DNA of 52,207 nucleotides, taken from NCBI GenBank assembly GCA_016935015.1, contig JAFGRT010000068.1, forward strand, positions 1 through 52,207, in the 5' to 3' direction. The DNA comes from Acidobacteriota bacterium (GTDB lineage: Bacteria > Acidobacteriota > JAAYUB01). Within the stretch, counting starts at the first letter, position 1, and the number at the start of each line of letters is the position of its first letter. The notes under the pieces are model-generated. The model was not told the origin of the DNA, did not search any database, and saw only the letters and a list, made by a program, of their open reading frames with translations. Position numbers and translations under genes: made by a program. Of this stretch, positions 25,501 to 35,578 are shown piece after piece.

Positions 25501-26802
25501 CTAGGCCAGCCGGCGCCGGTTCAACGCCAGCATGCGCCGCCGGGCCACCTGGTAATCCACGGCCCGACGGACGATGGTCAGGGTGTTGTTTTGCAGCAAT
25601 GGTTCATCCGCCAGTTGGGGCCAATCCACAAGGCTGCGCGTGAAATCCGGGGTGCCCGGGATGGGGGAATAGGCAGCCAGGGATACCTGGAGTCCCAGAC
25701 GGTGGGCGTACTCGAGGTCGGCCAACGTTTGAGCCAGGGTCTGTTCCGGCGCACCGAACAGAATGTAGGCCCCCATTTCCGCGGCGGTGAATCCGGCGCC
25801 GCGCAGGGCCGCCACCCCGCGCTCCATTTCATCGGCTGAAACCTTGAAACCGGAGCGACTTTGGAGATCCTGCGCCAGGCTCTCCATGCCAAGGCGGATG
25901 GTGGTAAAGCCGGTCCGTCGCATCAGGGCGCACAGGTCCGGCGTCAGCCAGCGGGCATGGACGGCGTTGGGCAGGTGAAATCGGACAAAGCGACCCCTGG
26001 CCAGCCAGCTTTCCAGAAAGGGCTGGAAATGTTTTTCACTGTCCGCCAGCAGGGCATCGTCGTAGAAGGCAATGTCACGTGCGCCGGTAACCATCGTGAT
26101 TTCATCGAGTTCGGCCACCAGATCGGCCGGAGATTTTCGGATCAGACCCGGATACATCAGCGGCGTGGCGCAGTAATCGCACCGGTATGGACAGCCGACA
26201 CCGGTCAGCCACGCCGCATGCCGCAAGGGAGTGCCGTACAAATGGTACACCGCTCTGCCCGGGTTGGCGGTCAGGGGCAGCCGGGTAATGGCCCCCAGTC
26301 GCCGGGCCAGCGCGTCCGGGTCCTTGTGAGGCAGGATGTGATCAAAGAGCCCGGCGGCCCGGGCGTGTTCCGGGCAAAGGAAAGCGTACACTCCGCCCAG
26401 GATGATCACGGCTTTCGGATACCGGCGCCGCAACAACCGGGCGGCGGCGAAGGCCCCCGGATACCAGTACGTCATCAGGCAGGTGATCAGGATATAATCG
26501 GGCGGATGGAGCCGGTCGAGAAACTCGATGATGGCCGCCTCGGGTGCGCCGTAGCGCCGGTATCGGCGAGGCACTCCACCCAGGGCCGGTGGCGGGGGGA
26601 TGGGTGCGGCCACATATTTCCCCGTCCCGAAACGGCGGTGGGTACCCCCCCACACTTCGCGGGCCAGGCAATCCAGCAACTGTACGTCGGCGCCCGCCCG
26701 TTCCAGCCAGGCGCCCACGGTCAGCAAACCGAGCGGCCGCGCCCACAGGTCATAGGCGGCGAAGTCATCGATCCAGGGATTTACGAGCAGGACACACGGC
26801 AA
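25501..26802 (-). CDS. radical SAM protein with N-terminal B12-binding-like domain
   Basis: 433 residues from TTG at 26802, which has AAGGAG six bases before it; the ATG at 26856 lacks a comparable site. N-terminal Rossmann-like domain of the type seen in cobalamin-dependent radical SAM enzymes (VLLVNPWIDDFAAYDLWARP, PLGLL), without the usual DxHxxG His. The radical SAM core has C204-x3-C208-x2-C211 (GCPYRCDYC) for a 4Fe-4S cluster, IAFYDDALL and TIRLGMESLAQDLQ. Substrate unknown. It is 66 nt after the DUF4340 gene and may be part of the ABC operon. Confidence 0.82.
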   Translation of the reverse strand: MPCVLLVNPWIDDFAAYDLWARPLGLLTVGAWLERAGADVQLLDCLAREVWGGTHRRFGTGKYVAAPIPPPPALGGVPRRYRRYGAPEAAIIEFLDRLHPPDYILITCLMTYWYPGAFAAARLLRRRYPKAVIILGGVYAFLCPEHARAAGLFDHILPHKDPDALARRLGAITRLPLTANPGRAVYHLYGTPLRHAAWLTGVGCPYRCDYCATPLMYPGLIRKSPADLVAELDEITMVTGARDIAFYDDALLADSEKHFQPFLESWLARGRFVRFHLPNAVHARWLTPDLCALMRRTGFTTIRLGMESLAQDLQSRSGFKVSADEMERGVAALRGAGFTAAEMGAYILFGAPEQTLAQTLADLEYAHRLGLQVSLAAYSPIPGTPDFTRSLVDWPQLADEPLLQNNTLTIVRRAVDYQVARRRMLALNRRRLA

Positions 26803-26868
26803 CCGAGACTCCTTGCTTTCCGTGGGACAGCGACCTGGACGGGCACGAAACGGCACCGGCGGCCGCGG

Positions 26869-28212
26869 TCACTTCGCTGGCAGGATCCAGTCCCGCGGCT
26901 CGAAGTTCACTGCCCGCCAGCGGTTGAGATCCACCGCAAGAATGCAGGGGTAATCGTTGCGGCGAACATAGATGATCCCCTCGCCTTCCTGACCGAAAGC
27001 GAACTCTGTTCCGAGGCCATGTTCCTGATCCAGAAAGATGCGCCGCGGCGATTCCTCCAGACCGTACACTTTCGGATCGGAGGCCGGCGGCAGATAGCGA
27101 ACCACGGGCAAACGGGCGAGTTGCTCGATATATTCGGTGATTCGGCTGGCCGAAAGAGTGACACTGAGCTGTTGGCGCACCCAGCGCCATTCACCCTGCG
27201 CTGTCCGGAAGAACGACCAGTGCTCCGCCGGGGAATCGACGGAAATGCCTTTGATCTCCGTGGGATCGACCGCCAGCAGGGTCGGCTGCAACAGTTGTCC
27301 GTATGCAATGTCCAGTTCCGCCGCGCGTTCGGCAGCAACGAGAAAGTACACGTCAGGTCCAGGCAGAAAAGCCGGCACTGTATCCGGCTTACCCCATGCC
27401 CGGGCCGGTGTGCCGATCTCCAGCGTCCGGGTCCACCCACCCGCCAGCTCGATCACCAGGCGGCAACGCGGTTCGCCAAACAAATCCCGGGCCCGGGACA
27501 GATCCCAATGATGGAGATGCTCCGCCACCGGCCAGCGCGAGATCCGAAACAGCCAGTCCTGGATGGCGGCCGAGGCGCCGGGCGCGGCGAAGGGCAGCCG
27601 GAGCCGCCATTCCCCGTCGTCGCGGCGGAACTCGAACCGGCCGCCGGGCTGCTCCACCTTGAAACCGCTCACTGCGCGGAAATCAAAAGGGAAGGCCCGG
27701 TTTTCGCGCAGCGCGGCGGCCGGCGCCGCGAACGGCTCACCCAGAGCTCGATCCAGCAAATATATCCGCGGGTCTTGCCCGCGACGGGCGTACACATAAT
27801 CGCCAGTGGGATTGGGCACTCCAAATTCCACCTTGCGTGCGTTGGCCTCCCGGTCAAAAAACGTGACCACCGTCTGGGGCGGCTCCAGGCCGTAGGCGGG
27901 AAGATCTGCGGCCTCCTCCAGGAGCACCCGGTGGTAGCGCAGTCCGGCGAGAGTCTCGGCCAGTTCGTCCCAGCGCGCGAAATCGCCGCGCATCCGCCAG
28001 GGCGTCTCCAGCATCCAGCCGTCGTCAGTCCGGACGGCCGCCACCGCTTCGTCCCGCCCGGTGATCAGGATTCGCTCGATCATTTTCCCCTGAAGATGAA
28101 ACAAATACCGGTCGGGCGGTGTCTCGGCCGACGGCCTTTCCAGCACCAGCAGCAGGACCAGCAGGATAACAGCCAGAGCAGCCAACGCGAGTATCTCCCG
28201 CACACCCCTCAT
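26869..28212 (-). CDS. DUF4340-type membrane-anchored protein of the Gld-like ABC operon
   Basis: 447 residues. A single N-terminal TM helix (ILALAALAVILLVLLLVLE) and a large periplasmic beta-rich part with repeated DUF4340 features: GWMLETPWRMRGDFARW, YGLEPPQTVVTF, FGVPNPTGDYVYAR and, in the second half, VYGLEESPRRIFL. DUF4340 proteins accompany GldG-like proteins in these ABC operons; their function is unknown. The start overlaps the end of the GldG-like gene by four bases (ATGA). Confidence 0.75.
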   Translation of the reverse strand: MRGVREILALAALAVILLVLLLVLERPSAETPPDRYLFHLQGKMIERILITGRDEAVAAVRTDDGWMLETPWRMRGDFARWDELAETLAGLRYHRVLLEEAADLPAYGLEPPQTVVTFFDREANARKVEFGVPNPTGDYVYARRGQDPRIYLLDRALGEPFAAPAAALRENRAFPFDFRAVSGFKVEQPGGRFEFRRDDGEWRLRLPFAAPGASAAIQDWLFRISRWPVAEHLHHWDLSRARDLFGEPRCRLVIELAGGWTRTLEIGTPARAWGKPDTVPAFLPGPDVYFLVAAERAAELDIAYGQLLQPTLLAVDPTEIKGISVDSPAEHWSFFRTAQGEWRWVRQQLSVTLSASRITEYIEQLARLPVVRYLPPASDPKVYGLEESPRRIFLDQEHGLGTEFAFGQEGEGIIYVRRNDYPCILAVDLNRWRAVNFEPRDWILPAK

Positions 28213-29780
28213 CGGCGTCTTCTCCGGAAGAAAAGGACCGCGATACCAGCCAGCAGGGGCACCAACGGCAAAATGATCACCGTCAGGTAATATACGCTCC
28301 GGCGCTCGACCTCGGTCAGGAGGATCGGCACATTGGCCGGATCCCGTGGTTGAATGGCGATGAGATCCTCTTCCGCCGTCAGCCAGTTCACCATATTCAG
28401 GAACAGATCGCCGTTGGAGAACTGGTTGAAATAGGCATTGGTGACAAAATCACTGTCGCCCACCACTACCAGACGGGCCGCCGGTGGCGACGTATCGCCG
28501 GCCTCGGCGGCCTGGCCGACCACCCGCTCCACGGCAAAACCGATATCCAGCGGCCCGATCAGATCCGTGCCGGGATTGAACTGCGGTTCAGCGGGCGGAG
28601 GAATCGGCGAGTCCCTTTCGGACCAGCTGCCCGGATTGGTGCGCAGCAGGTACTGCAGGGTGATTCCCTCCGGCCATGGTGAAACGCGTTCCAGGGAGCG
28701 GGCGGACGGGAAAATCGTCATGACCGGCATCCCGCGGGTGATGGGATGATCCGGATACCGCGTCACCAGCGGAGCCCCGACCTCCGTGCCCAGAACCCGA
28801 CCGGCCTGACTGTCGTCGTATATCCGGTCCAATCGCGGCTGCACGCCCCATGTTTTCAGCAGCGTCGCCAGCGCCGCGTCGGGCGGGGGGTCCACCATCA
28901 CCAGCAACGCGCCGCCGGCACGGACATATTCCTCCACCGCCTCGATTTCACCCAGCGCCCATTCCTTTTTGGGGCCGGCAATGATCAGCAAGCGGCATTC
29001 CTCCACCGTCAGCTTCTCCTGGAGCAGGTTGATCTGGCCCAGTTCATAATTGCGATTCTGCAATGCGGCACTCGCCAGACTGAAACCGTAGCCCGAAGGA
29101 TTGGCCGGGGAGCGTTCACCGTGGCCGGTGCTGAAGAAAACGCGCTTGGTTTCGTCGCTGACCACCTTGAGAATGGCCCCGGTCAACACGCTTTCGTCGG
29201 GTTGTTCCACCAGCTCCACCCGGGGCGGGCATTCCACCACAATGGTATTGTAATACTGGATGTTGTAGCGACGAGCCTGCTCCCGCTGCCGGTCAGGATC
29301 GATCATCTGCCAGTGGATATGCGGCGAACGGGCGCTGTACTCCCGCAGCAGTGACCGCAGGGATTCCCGAAACTGAATCGCCTCGGGCTGATCCACCGGA
29401 GCCAGAAAGACCCGGAGGTGGACATCATGCTCCAGATTCTGCAGCACCTGCACCGTGTAGGCAGAAAGGGAATATTGTTGATTCGGCGTGGAATCCCACC
29501 GCCAGTTGTGGCGCACCGCCAGGAGATTCAGGAGCAGCAGCACCACCAGCAGCAGGACGCCGGTCACGAAAAAATGAATTCCTTCCGCTGCCTGCCGCCG
29601 GCGCAATGCCTGGCGCCACACGGCCAGGTTCAGGGCCACGCCGACCCCGACGAGGACACCGCCCATGGTCAGGGCCAGCCAGTGTCCGTAATTCCAGCGG
29701 TTTACGACACCGAAATGCAGCAACGCCGCCAGCATGATGAAGAGCCCCGCCAGGGAGGCATACCGGGCCAGCCGTACCAC
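28209..29780 (-). CDS. GldG-like ABC transporter auxiliary membrane protein
   Basis: 523 residues. N-terminal TM segments at about 10-27, 36-55 and 68-88, then a large extracytoplasmic domain of the ABC_transp_aux/GldG type (SAYTVQVLQNLEHDVHLRVF, FSTGHGERSP, LLIIAGPKKEWALGEIEAVEEYVRAGG, VVVGDSDFVTNAYFNQFSNGDLFLNMVNWL), and a C-terminal TM helix followed by FFRRRRR. GldG with GldA and GldF is an ABC system needed for gliding in Bacteroidetes, but homologues occur widely in non-gliders. Four-base spacing to the permease gene (29785). Confidence 0.85.
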   Translation of the reverse strand: MVRLARYASLAGLFIMLAALLHFGVVNRWNYGHWLALTMGGVLVGVGVALNLAVWRQALRRRQAAEGIHFFVTGVLLLVVLLLLNLLAVRHNWRWDSTPNQQYSLSAYTVQVLQNLEHDVHLRVFLAPVDQPEAIQFRESLRSLLREYSARSPHIHWQMIDPDRQREQARRYNIQYYNTIVVECPPRVELVEQPDESVLTGAILKVVSDETKRVFFSTGHGERSPANPSGYGFSLASAALQNRNYELGQINLLQEKLTVEECRLLIIAGPKKEWALGEIEAVEEYVRAGGALLVMVDPPPDAALATLLKTWGVQPRLDRIYDDSQAGRVLGTEVGAPLVTRYPDHPITRGMPVMTIFPSARSLERVSPWPEGITLQYLLRTNPGSWSERDSPIPPPAEPQFNPGTDLIGPLDIGFAVERVVGQAAEAGDTSPPAARLVVVGDSDFVTNAYFNQFSNGDLFLNMVNWLTAEEDLIAIQPRDPANVPILLTEVERRSVYYLTVIILPLVPLLAGIAVLFFRRRRR

Positions 29781-29784
29781 CGCC

Positions 29785-30549
29785 TCACCTCCAGCGCAGG
29801 GATTCGAGGGTGCGGTATGTCAGGAAGATACCGAAAACCCAGACACTGATAAAATAGATCAGATGGGAAACGTCCAGCGTACCCACCAGAAAACTCTCCA
29901 AGTGACTCAATGGCGACAGATAGCGCAGAACTGCCGCCAACCCCTCGTTGCCAGCCTGGCCGAATTCATTGAAAAAATAGAGAACGATGACCAGCACGAA
30001 GGTCAGGGCCGCCGCCACGATCTGGTTTTCCGTCAGCGTCGACAGAAAATGCCCCAGGCTCAGTACCGCCGCCGTCAGAAGTACGATGCCAAGATACCCC
30101 ACGAGAATGGGGATAATGGCCGGCGGCGCGGCGGCGAAGCGAAACAAGGTGATCAGCGGGACGGCCGAGCCGCAAAACAAGAGCAGGCAGAACAGGAAAT
30201 TGGCCAAAAACTTGCCGAGGATGATCTGCCCGTTGCTCAGCGGCAGGGTGAAGAGAAGCTCCATGGTCCCCTTTTTCTTCTCTTCGGCGTAGACGCCCAT
30301 GGTGATGAGGGGCAGCAGGAACAGCAGGACCGTGCTGATCACGGCGAAATGATTGAGGATGACATACTGTGGTCCGTCAAAGGGGGCATATGGCGTCCCC
30401 GCTGCCGTCTGCAGCGCGGCGTTCACCAGCAGCACGCTGTAGCGCCAGCCCACCAGCAGAATGAAAAGGGTCAGCACCACATACGCCACCGGTGAATAGA
30501 AGTAGCTCTTCAGCTCCTTGCCCATAACATGCCAGACATTCTTTATCAT
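29785..30549 (-). CDS. ABC-2 type permease (GldF-like)
   Basis: 254 residues with six predicted TM segments. The N-terminus WHVMGKELKSYFYSPVAYVV and the EEKKKGTMELLFTLPLSNGQIILGKFLA segment are characteristic of ABC-2 permeases of the GldF/NatB group. It should pair with the ATPase encoded just upstream (ATGA overlap 30546-30549) and the GldG-like protein downstream. Substrate unknown. Confidence 0.9.
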   Translation of the reverse strand: MIKNVWHVMGKELKSYFYSPVAYVVLTLFILLVGWRYSVLLVNAALQTAAGTPYAPFDGPQYVILNHFAVISTVLLFLLPLITMGVYAEEKKKGTMELLFTLPLSNGQIILGKFLANFLFCLLLFCGSAVPLITLFRFAAAPPAIIPILVGYLGIVLLTAAVLSLGHFLSTLTENQIVAAALTFVLVIVLYFFNEFGQAGNEGLAAVLRYLSPLSHLESFLVGTLDVSHLIYFISVWVFGIFLTYRTLESLRWR

Positions 30550-31565
30550 GGCCCATCCCCGTGATCAGCCACCAGATCCGGCGCATCCGCCGCGTACATC
30601 TCTGCGCCGGAAGCCCCTGCCGCCAACCCGTCGTTCTCCTCCATGATCAGCTGGAGGAATACATCTTCCAAGCTGACGCGCCGGCGGTGGAATTCGTAGA
30701 CCGCCAGGCCGCCGTTTTGCAGAGCGGCCAGCAGGCGGGGCCGCTGCTCCCCATCGGACAACACGAGGGTACAGTGCCACATGCCAGGTTCTTCCGCGGC
30801 GGTGATCTCCCACTCCGGCAGGTTTTCCGCCGCCGCCAGCACCTCGGCCAGGCGGTCCCTGTCCCCCTGGACCAGGCTGTCACAGACCAACCGTTTGGTG
30901 ATTCGACCGGTCAGATTCTCCGGCGTATCCTCGGCAATGATACGCCCGTGGTTGATGATAAGCACCCGCTGGCAGATCTGGCTGACCTCCGGCAGGATGT
31001 GCGTACTCAGGATGATGGTATGATCTTCGCCCAGACTCCGGATCAGTTCACGGACTTCCCGGATCTGGGCCGGGTCGAGACCGATGGTCGGTTCATCCAG
31101 GATGATCACGTCCGGGGAATGGATCAGGGCCTGGGCGATGCCCACCCGCTGGCGATAGCCCTTGGACAACCGGCCGATCAGCTTCTTCCGCACATCCTTC
31201 AGCCCGCAACGTACGGCGATCCGGTCCAGGGCCCCGCCGCGCTCACCCGCCGGGATGGCACGGACCCGGGCGATGAACCCCAGATACTCCTCGACCGTCA
31301 ATTCCGGGTAAAGCGGCACCTGCTCGGGCAGATAGCCGATCCGCCGTTTGACGGTCAGGGGATGGTCCATGACATCCTTACCACCGATACGGCACGTGCC
31401 ACCGGAAGGGGGCATGTACCCGGCCAGGATTCGCATGGTCGTTGTCTTGCCGGCCCCGTTGGGCCCCAGGAATCCAAGGATTTCCCCGGGCCGCACCCGG
31501 AAGGAAAGGTCGCGTACGGCCGGAAAATTGCCATACAGCTTGGAAAGATGGCTGACCTCGATCAC
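30546..31565 (-). CDS. ABC transporter ATP-binding protein (GldA-like)
   Basis: 339 residues: a normal ATPase (about 1-235) plus a C-terminal extension of about 100 residues. Walker A GPNGAGKTTT, Q-loop YLPEQVPLYPELTVEEY, signature LSKGYRQRVGIAQ, Walker B VIILDEPTIGLDP and H-loop STHILPEV are all intact. Cytosolic motor of the operon permease. A start ATG at 31565 follows a GGAGG site about 7 nt away, and a promoter is about 70 bp upstream. Confidence 0.95.
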   Translation of the reverse strand: MIEVSHLSKLYGNFPAVRDLSFRVRPGEILGFLGPNGAGKTTTMRILAGYMPPSGGTCRIGGKDVMDHPLTVKRRIGYLPEQVPLYPELTVEEYLGFIARVRAIPAGERGGALDRIAVRCGLKDVRKKLIGRLSKGYRQRVGIAQALIHSPDVIILDEPTIGLDPAQIREVRELIRSLGEDHTIILSTHILPEVSQICQRVLIINHGRIIAEDTPENLTGRITKRLVCDSLVQGDRDRLAEVLAAAENLPEWEITAAEEPGMWHCTLVLSDGEQRPRLLAALQNGGLAVYEFHRRRVSLEDVFLQLIMEENDGLAAGASGAEMYAADAPDLVADHGDGP

Positions 31566-31638
31566 ACGGCCTCCTGACCGGCAACTGTCGCGATTTCGCC
31601 TGGCTTCGGGCCGCCCGCGACACGGACGTGCGGGCTTG

Positions 31639-31667
31639 AATATAGCGAATTATGCCGGGCATGTAAA
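31639..31667 (-). promoter_or_regulatory. sigma70-type promoter of the Gld-like ABC operon
   Basis: -35 TTTACA (31662-31667), 17-bp spacer and -10 TATATT (31639-31644) on the minus strand, 74 bp before the ATPase start. Confidence 0.65.
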
Positions 31668-31708
31668 GGAATATGAAATTTCTTGCCAAAATGGGAAATC
31701 GTTTACGT

Positions 31709-31714
31709 TATAAT
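31709..31714 (+). promoter_or_regulatory. -10 element (TATAAT) before the VWA gene
   Basis: A perfect TATAAT 27 bp before the start codon; a TTGCCA at 31683 is 20 bp away, too far for a standard -35. Divergent from the promoter of the ABC operon. Confidence 0.4.
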
Positions 31715-31740
31715 GGGCTTTCGCGCAGGTAGAGGTGATG

Positions 31741-33273
31741 ATGAATGCCAACCGTTTGAACCGTTTACTCATGCTGATAGCCGGGATTCTCGTGTTCGCG
31801 TCTGCCGGCCAGGCGGCCCGTGATTGCCGGAACATCCAAGGTGTCAACATTCTGCTGGTGGACAACTCCCGATCCGTCCCCCCCCTGGATCCCCGGATGG
31901 AACGGAGTGAAGTGCTGGACGCCATCGAGGCCCTGCTGGAAAACTTCGAAAATCGCCTGATTCTGTTCGGCGGCCGGGGAGAAGTCGTCATCGATGAGCC
32001 ATCCCGCTTCATCAATGACGGGATGCATACGGATTTTTTCTTTGCCTTTCAGGCCGCCGTTGGCATCCGGAACGAATATCCGCCCGATTGTCCGGTCAAA
32101 ATCATCCTCATCACCGATGGGCTGCTGGACGCGTTTGTCACCGATTATCCCAATGAGGGGCTCTCGCGGAAAGTGCAGGCCATGGAATATTCCCTGGACC
32201 AGACGCTCAAACTTCTCGAAGAAAATCCGGTGGAAACGTACATCATTCTTTTGGGTGAGCGCTACGAGCTGGCCATCATGGAGCAGATATCCATCACCGC
32301 CAACGGTTTCGCCCGGGCCAACCCGCTGATGGAAAAAGCGGCCGAATTCCTGGGCAACGACGGACTTCTCCTTAAGCAGTTCATTTTCAAACATGAACCG
32401 GAGGCGGGGATCGAAGAGATGAAGGAGATCGTGCGAACCATCACCACCGATGATACGCCCTATTTCGAGAATTTCCTGTTCATCGGCCTGATAATCGCCG
32501 GACTGGTGGCCGTGGTCCTGTATTTCCGCAGTTTCCCGGCCGTCGGTGACCAGGAAATCATCGAACTGGTGGAGGGCGTCACGGTGCTGGTGGGCGCCGA
32601 GGTCAAAAATCCTTCTGTCATCGCCAACCCGGCGCATTTCAGCCGGAAGCGCGGCTTCCAGTACGTCACGTCCACCACCAGCGCCCTGGCCAGCCTGAGT
32701 TACCAGCAGCGCAAACTCGACTTCTCCAGCCGCGGCTGCAAAGACCTGGACAAACTCACCCCCATTCAGAGATCCTTGCTGGAAGAAGATTTGCAGCGCG
32801 TGGCGATTCGTCTCAACGAAATGGAGCGGGAGGGGCGCGATGAGGAAATCATCGTGGCCACGGATTTGCGCTATTACTGCTCCAACCTGTCCATGGACCA
32901 GATCCGCTCCATCATCCAGGCTCGGGAGCAGGACCGGTCCAAGGTAGGCGCACTGGATCTGTTGCACGCGAAAGTCTATCTTTCCATGGCCCCCGACCTG
33001 ATGGAGGAATTATCGGAATACCGGGTCCTGATCAACATTCCCTCCCGCAACGTTGTCCGCGCGCCCGTGGACAAGGGCCGGCAATACCAACTCGGCGGTT
33101 ACAGGGTACTCATCGTCGAGGTGGACAAGGACTCCCGTTACAGCGCCCGCGTGGTGATGGAATATTTGGCGATCCCGTCGCTGCTGGGATTGAAACGCTT
33201 TCTGCCGGCCGCCCTCCAACGAACCCTCCGCCTGCGTCGCCCCCTGCGCACTCCCTTCGTGGCTGAAATTTAA
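31741..33273 (+). CDS. membrane protein with periplasmic VWA-like domain and cytosolic C-terminal half
   Basis: 510 residues. GTG-ATG-ATG at 31735-31743 gives three possible starts; I use the ATG five bases after GAGG. A signal or anchor segment (RLLMLIAGILVFASAG) precedes a VWA-like domain (about 30-235) with MIDAS motif DNSRS (VNILLVDNSRSVPPLDPR) and KIILITDGLLDA. A TM helix follows at about 243-263 (FIGLIIAGLVAVVLYF), then about 245 residues with no recognised domain, rich in charged residues (LTPIQRSLLEEDLQRVAIRL). The remaining genes of a possible operon are the adaptor and ATPase downstream. Function unknown. Confidence 0.7.
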   Translation: MNANRLNRLLMLIAGILVFASAGQAARDCRNIQGVNILLVDNSRSVPPLDPRMERSEVLDAIEALLENFENRLILFGGRGEVVIDEPSRFINDGMHTDFFFAFQAAVGIRNEYPPDCPVKIILITDGLLDAFVTDYPNEGLSRKVQAMEYSLDQTLKLLEENPVETYIILLGERYELAIMEQISITANGFARANPLMEKAAEFLGNDGLLLKQFIFKHEPEAGIEEMKEIVRTITTDDTPYFENFLFIGLIIAGLVAVVLYFRSFPAVGDQEIIELVEGVTVLVGAEVKNPSVIANPAHFSRKRGFQYVTSTTSALASLSYQQRKLDFSSRGCKDLDKLTPIQRSLLEEDLQRVAIRLNEMEREGRDEEIIVATDLRYYCSNLSMDQIRSIIQAREQDRSKVGALDLLHAKVYLSMAPDLMEELSEYRVLINIPSRNVVRAPVDKGRQYQLGGYRVLIVEVDKDSRYSARVVMEYLAIPSLLGLKRFLPAALQRTLRLRRPLRTPFVAEI

Positions 33274-33357
33274 GTGTTATGGATTTCGGGCCGATGAAAC
33301 TTTTGGGTTGGGACAACCGTATTCTTATCCTGACTTGACCGCAGAGGTGGAGGATTC

Positions 33358-34827
33358 ATGAAAAAGAAGCAGAAGCGCATGATCCAGTGGATCGCCATCG
33401 GGTCCGGCGCCGTCATCATTCTCATCGTCATTTTGGTCCTGGCCATGAGCAGTGATTCCCGGACAGTGGTGGAGGTGGAAAAGGTTCAACGGATGGATGA
33501 ACTGGTCCAAATCGTCACCGCTTCCGGAGAGATCATGCCCAGGGAGTACGTCGATCTCCAGTCGGAAATCACCGGCGTCATTACCGAGATCTACGTCAAG
33601 GAGGGTGATTACGTCAAGAAAGGCGACATCCTGCTCAAGATCGATCCGGTGCAGACCGAAGCGGAAACACGGGCGGCACGTATGCAGGTCAATTCCGCCG
33701 AAGAGGACGCGCGCAATATCCAAAACCAGATCGCGGAGTCCAAACTGCAACTGCTCATCACCGAGGCCAATCTGAAAAGCACCCTGGCCGATCTGGAACA
33801 GGCCAAGGCCAACCTGAACCGCGACGAACTCTCCTTCAAGAGACTCCAGCAACTCCACGAACAGAACCTGATTTCCCAGCAGGATTATGATCAGGCCAGG
33901 GCCACATTCAAAGTCTCCGCCAGCCGGGTGGATGCGGCCGAAGCCATGGTCAGCCAGTTGCAGACCCAGCTGGATGTCTCCCAACTCAATATCCAACGGA
34001 TGGAGAGCAATTACCTTTCCGCCCAGTATCGCGTCAAGCAGCTGCAGGCCAATCTGGACCGGGCGGAGGATCTGTTGAAGAAAACCGTGCTCTACTCTCC
34101 CCTTACGGGCGTCATTACCAAACTCGAAGTGGAGCGGGGCGAGCGGGCCGTGCCGGGCATGATGTTCAATCCGACCGCCACCCTGATGACCATTGCCGAT
34201 CTGTCTATCATCGAGACGGAGATCAAGGTGGACGAGACGGATATCATCAATGTCAAGCTTCGCCAGCCATCCGTCGTCAAGGTGGACGCTTTGCCCGATC
34301 AGCCGCTGGACGGTCATGTCACGGAGATCGGCAACAGCGCCATTAACGCCGGTTTGACGGTGGGCGGCTCCGAAGAGGCCAAGGATTTCAAAGTAGTGAT
34401 CCAGCTGGACAATCCGCCCGTCATCCTGCGCCCCGGACTCTCGGCCACGGCGGAAATCATCACCGCCCGCAAGGACAGCGTCCTGGCCATCCCGCTGCAG
34501 GCCTTGGTGATGCGGGAGGTGGAACTGGATGAGGCCGGCGACATCGTCCGGGAATGGGAAAATGGCAACGGCGCGTCGGCCGGCCGGCGGAAGAGTGACA
34601 AAGACAAAGAAGCGGAAAAAGTTGAAAAACAGGGCGTGTTTGTCGTCACCAAGGAGAACCGGGCGGTTTTCACCCCGGTGGAGACCGGCATTACCGGCGA
34701 AACCCATATCGAAATTCTCGAAGGACTCGAAAAGGAAGACGAGATTGTCATCGGTAGTTTCAGGACGTTGCGGGCGTTGAAAGACGGCGAATTCATCCTG
34801 AAGAAAAAAGCCGAATCAACCTCATAA
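33358..34827 (+). CDS. periplasmic adaptor / membrane-fusion protein (HlyD/MacA family)
   Basis: 489 residues. One N-terminal TM anchor (about 10-30; [20 protein letters not shown]), a beta-lipoyl part ([20 protein letters not shown]), a coiled-coil hairpin (about 110-235), the second lipoyl half ([21 protein letters not shown]) and a beta-barrel ([15 protein letters not shown]). A Lys/Glu-rich insert near 400-425 is unusual. Such proteins bridge inner-membrane ABC exporters and outer-membrane channels. GGTGGAGG precedes the start at five bases. It is 84 nt after the VWA gene and 34 nt before the ATPase gene. Confidence 0.9.
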   Translation: MKKKQKRMIQWIAIGSGAVIILIVILVLAMSSDSRTVVEVEKVQRMDELVQIVTASGEIMPREYVDLQSEITGVITEIYVKEGDYVKKGDILLKIDPVQTEAETRAARMQVNSAEEDARNIQNQIAESKLQLLITEANLKSTLADLEQAKANLNRDELSFKRLQQLHEQNLISQQDYDQARATFKVSASRVDAAEAMVSQLQTQLDVSQLNIQRMESNYLSAQYRVKQLQANLDRAEDLLKKTVLYSPLTGVITKLEVERGERAVPGMMFNPTATLMTIADLSIIETEIKVDETDIINVKLRQPSVVKVDALPDQPLDGHVTEIGNSAINAGLTVGGSEEAKDFKVVIQLDNPPVILRPGLSATAEIITARKDSVLAIPLQALVMREVELDEAGDIVREWENGNGASAGRRKSDKDKEAEKVEKQGVFVVTKENRAVFTPVETGITGETHIEILEGLEKEDEIVIGSFRTLRALKDGEFILKKKAESTS

Positions 34828-34861
34828 GATTCAGATTTCGGGGAAGAACAGGAGAATCAGC

Positions 34862-35578
34862 ATGACGGAAAACAACGTCATTATCCAGACGGAAGATCTC
34901 TGGAAAACATACCGGATGGGAACGGAACTGATTCACGCCCTGCGCGGGGTGAACCTCCAGGTCAAGAAGAACGAATACCTGGCCATCATGGGGCCGTCGG
35001 GTTCGGGCAAATCCACCCTCATGAACCTGATCGGGTGCCTGGACACGCCCACCAAGGGCAAATACTGGATCAACAAGCAGCTCGTCAGCGAACTGGACGA
35101 CAACGATCTGGCGTCCATCCGCAACCGGGAGATCGGATTCGTTTTTCAGACCTTCAACCTGCTACCCCGGTCCACGGCCCTCCAGAACACGGAGTTGCCC
35201 TTGATATACAGCGGCATTCCGGCCCGGGAACGGCGGGAAATGGCGAAAAAAGCTCTCGTCAGCGTCGAATTGAGCGATCGCATGGGCCACAAGCCCAACG
35301 AACTTTCGGGTGGCCAGCGCCAGCGCGTCGCCATCGCCCGGGCCCTGGTCAACGAGCCGTCCATTCTGCTGGCCGATGAACCCACCGGCAATCTCGATTC
35401 GAAAACCGGAGCGGAGATCCTGTCCCTGTTCGACGACCTGCACCACCGCGGCAACACCATCATCCTGGTCACCCATGAACGCGATATCGCCGGTCACGCC
35501 CAGCGGGTCATCCATCTCCTTGACGGAAAGATCGAGCGCGAGGAAATTAACGACCACACGGCAACGATCGTGGAATAA
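34862..35578 (+). CDS. LolD/MacB-type ABC transporter ATP-binding protein
   Basis: 238 residues, the size of a LolD-type stand-alone ATPase. Walker [11 protein letters not shown]-loop VFQTFNLLP, signature [19 protein letters not shown], Walker [13 protein letters not shown] and H-loop VTHERDI are all intact. It follows the adaptor gene. The usual next gene is an FtsX-like permease (MacB type), which is missing: the next 600 bp hold nothing coding and then a minus-strand gene follows. Confidence 0.95.
   Translation: MTENNVIIQTEDLWKTYRMGTELIHALRGVNLQVKKNEYLAIMGPSGSGKSTLMNLIGCLDTPTKGKYWINKQLVSELDDNDLASIRNREIGFVFQTFNLLPRSTALQNTELPLIYSGIPARERREMAKKALVSVELSDRMGHKPNELSGGQRQRVAIARALVNEPSILLADEPTGNLDSKTGAEILSLFDDLHHRGNTIILVTHERDIAGHAQRVIHLLDGKIEREEINDHTATIVE

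Noticed and set aside
25861-28290. Plus-strand 809-residue open frame
   Set aside because: Shadow of the radical SAM and DUF4340 genes; no recognisable domain.
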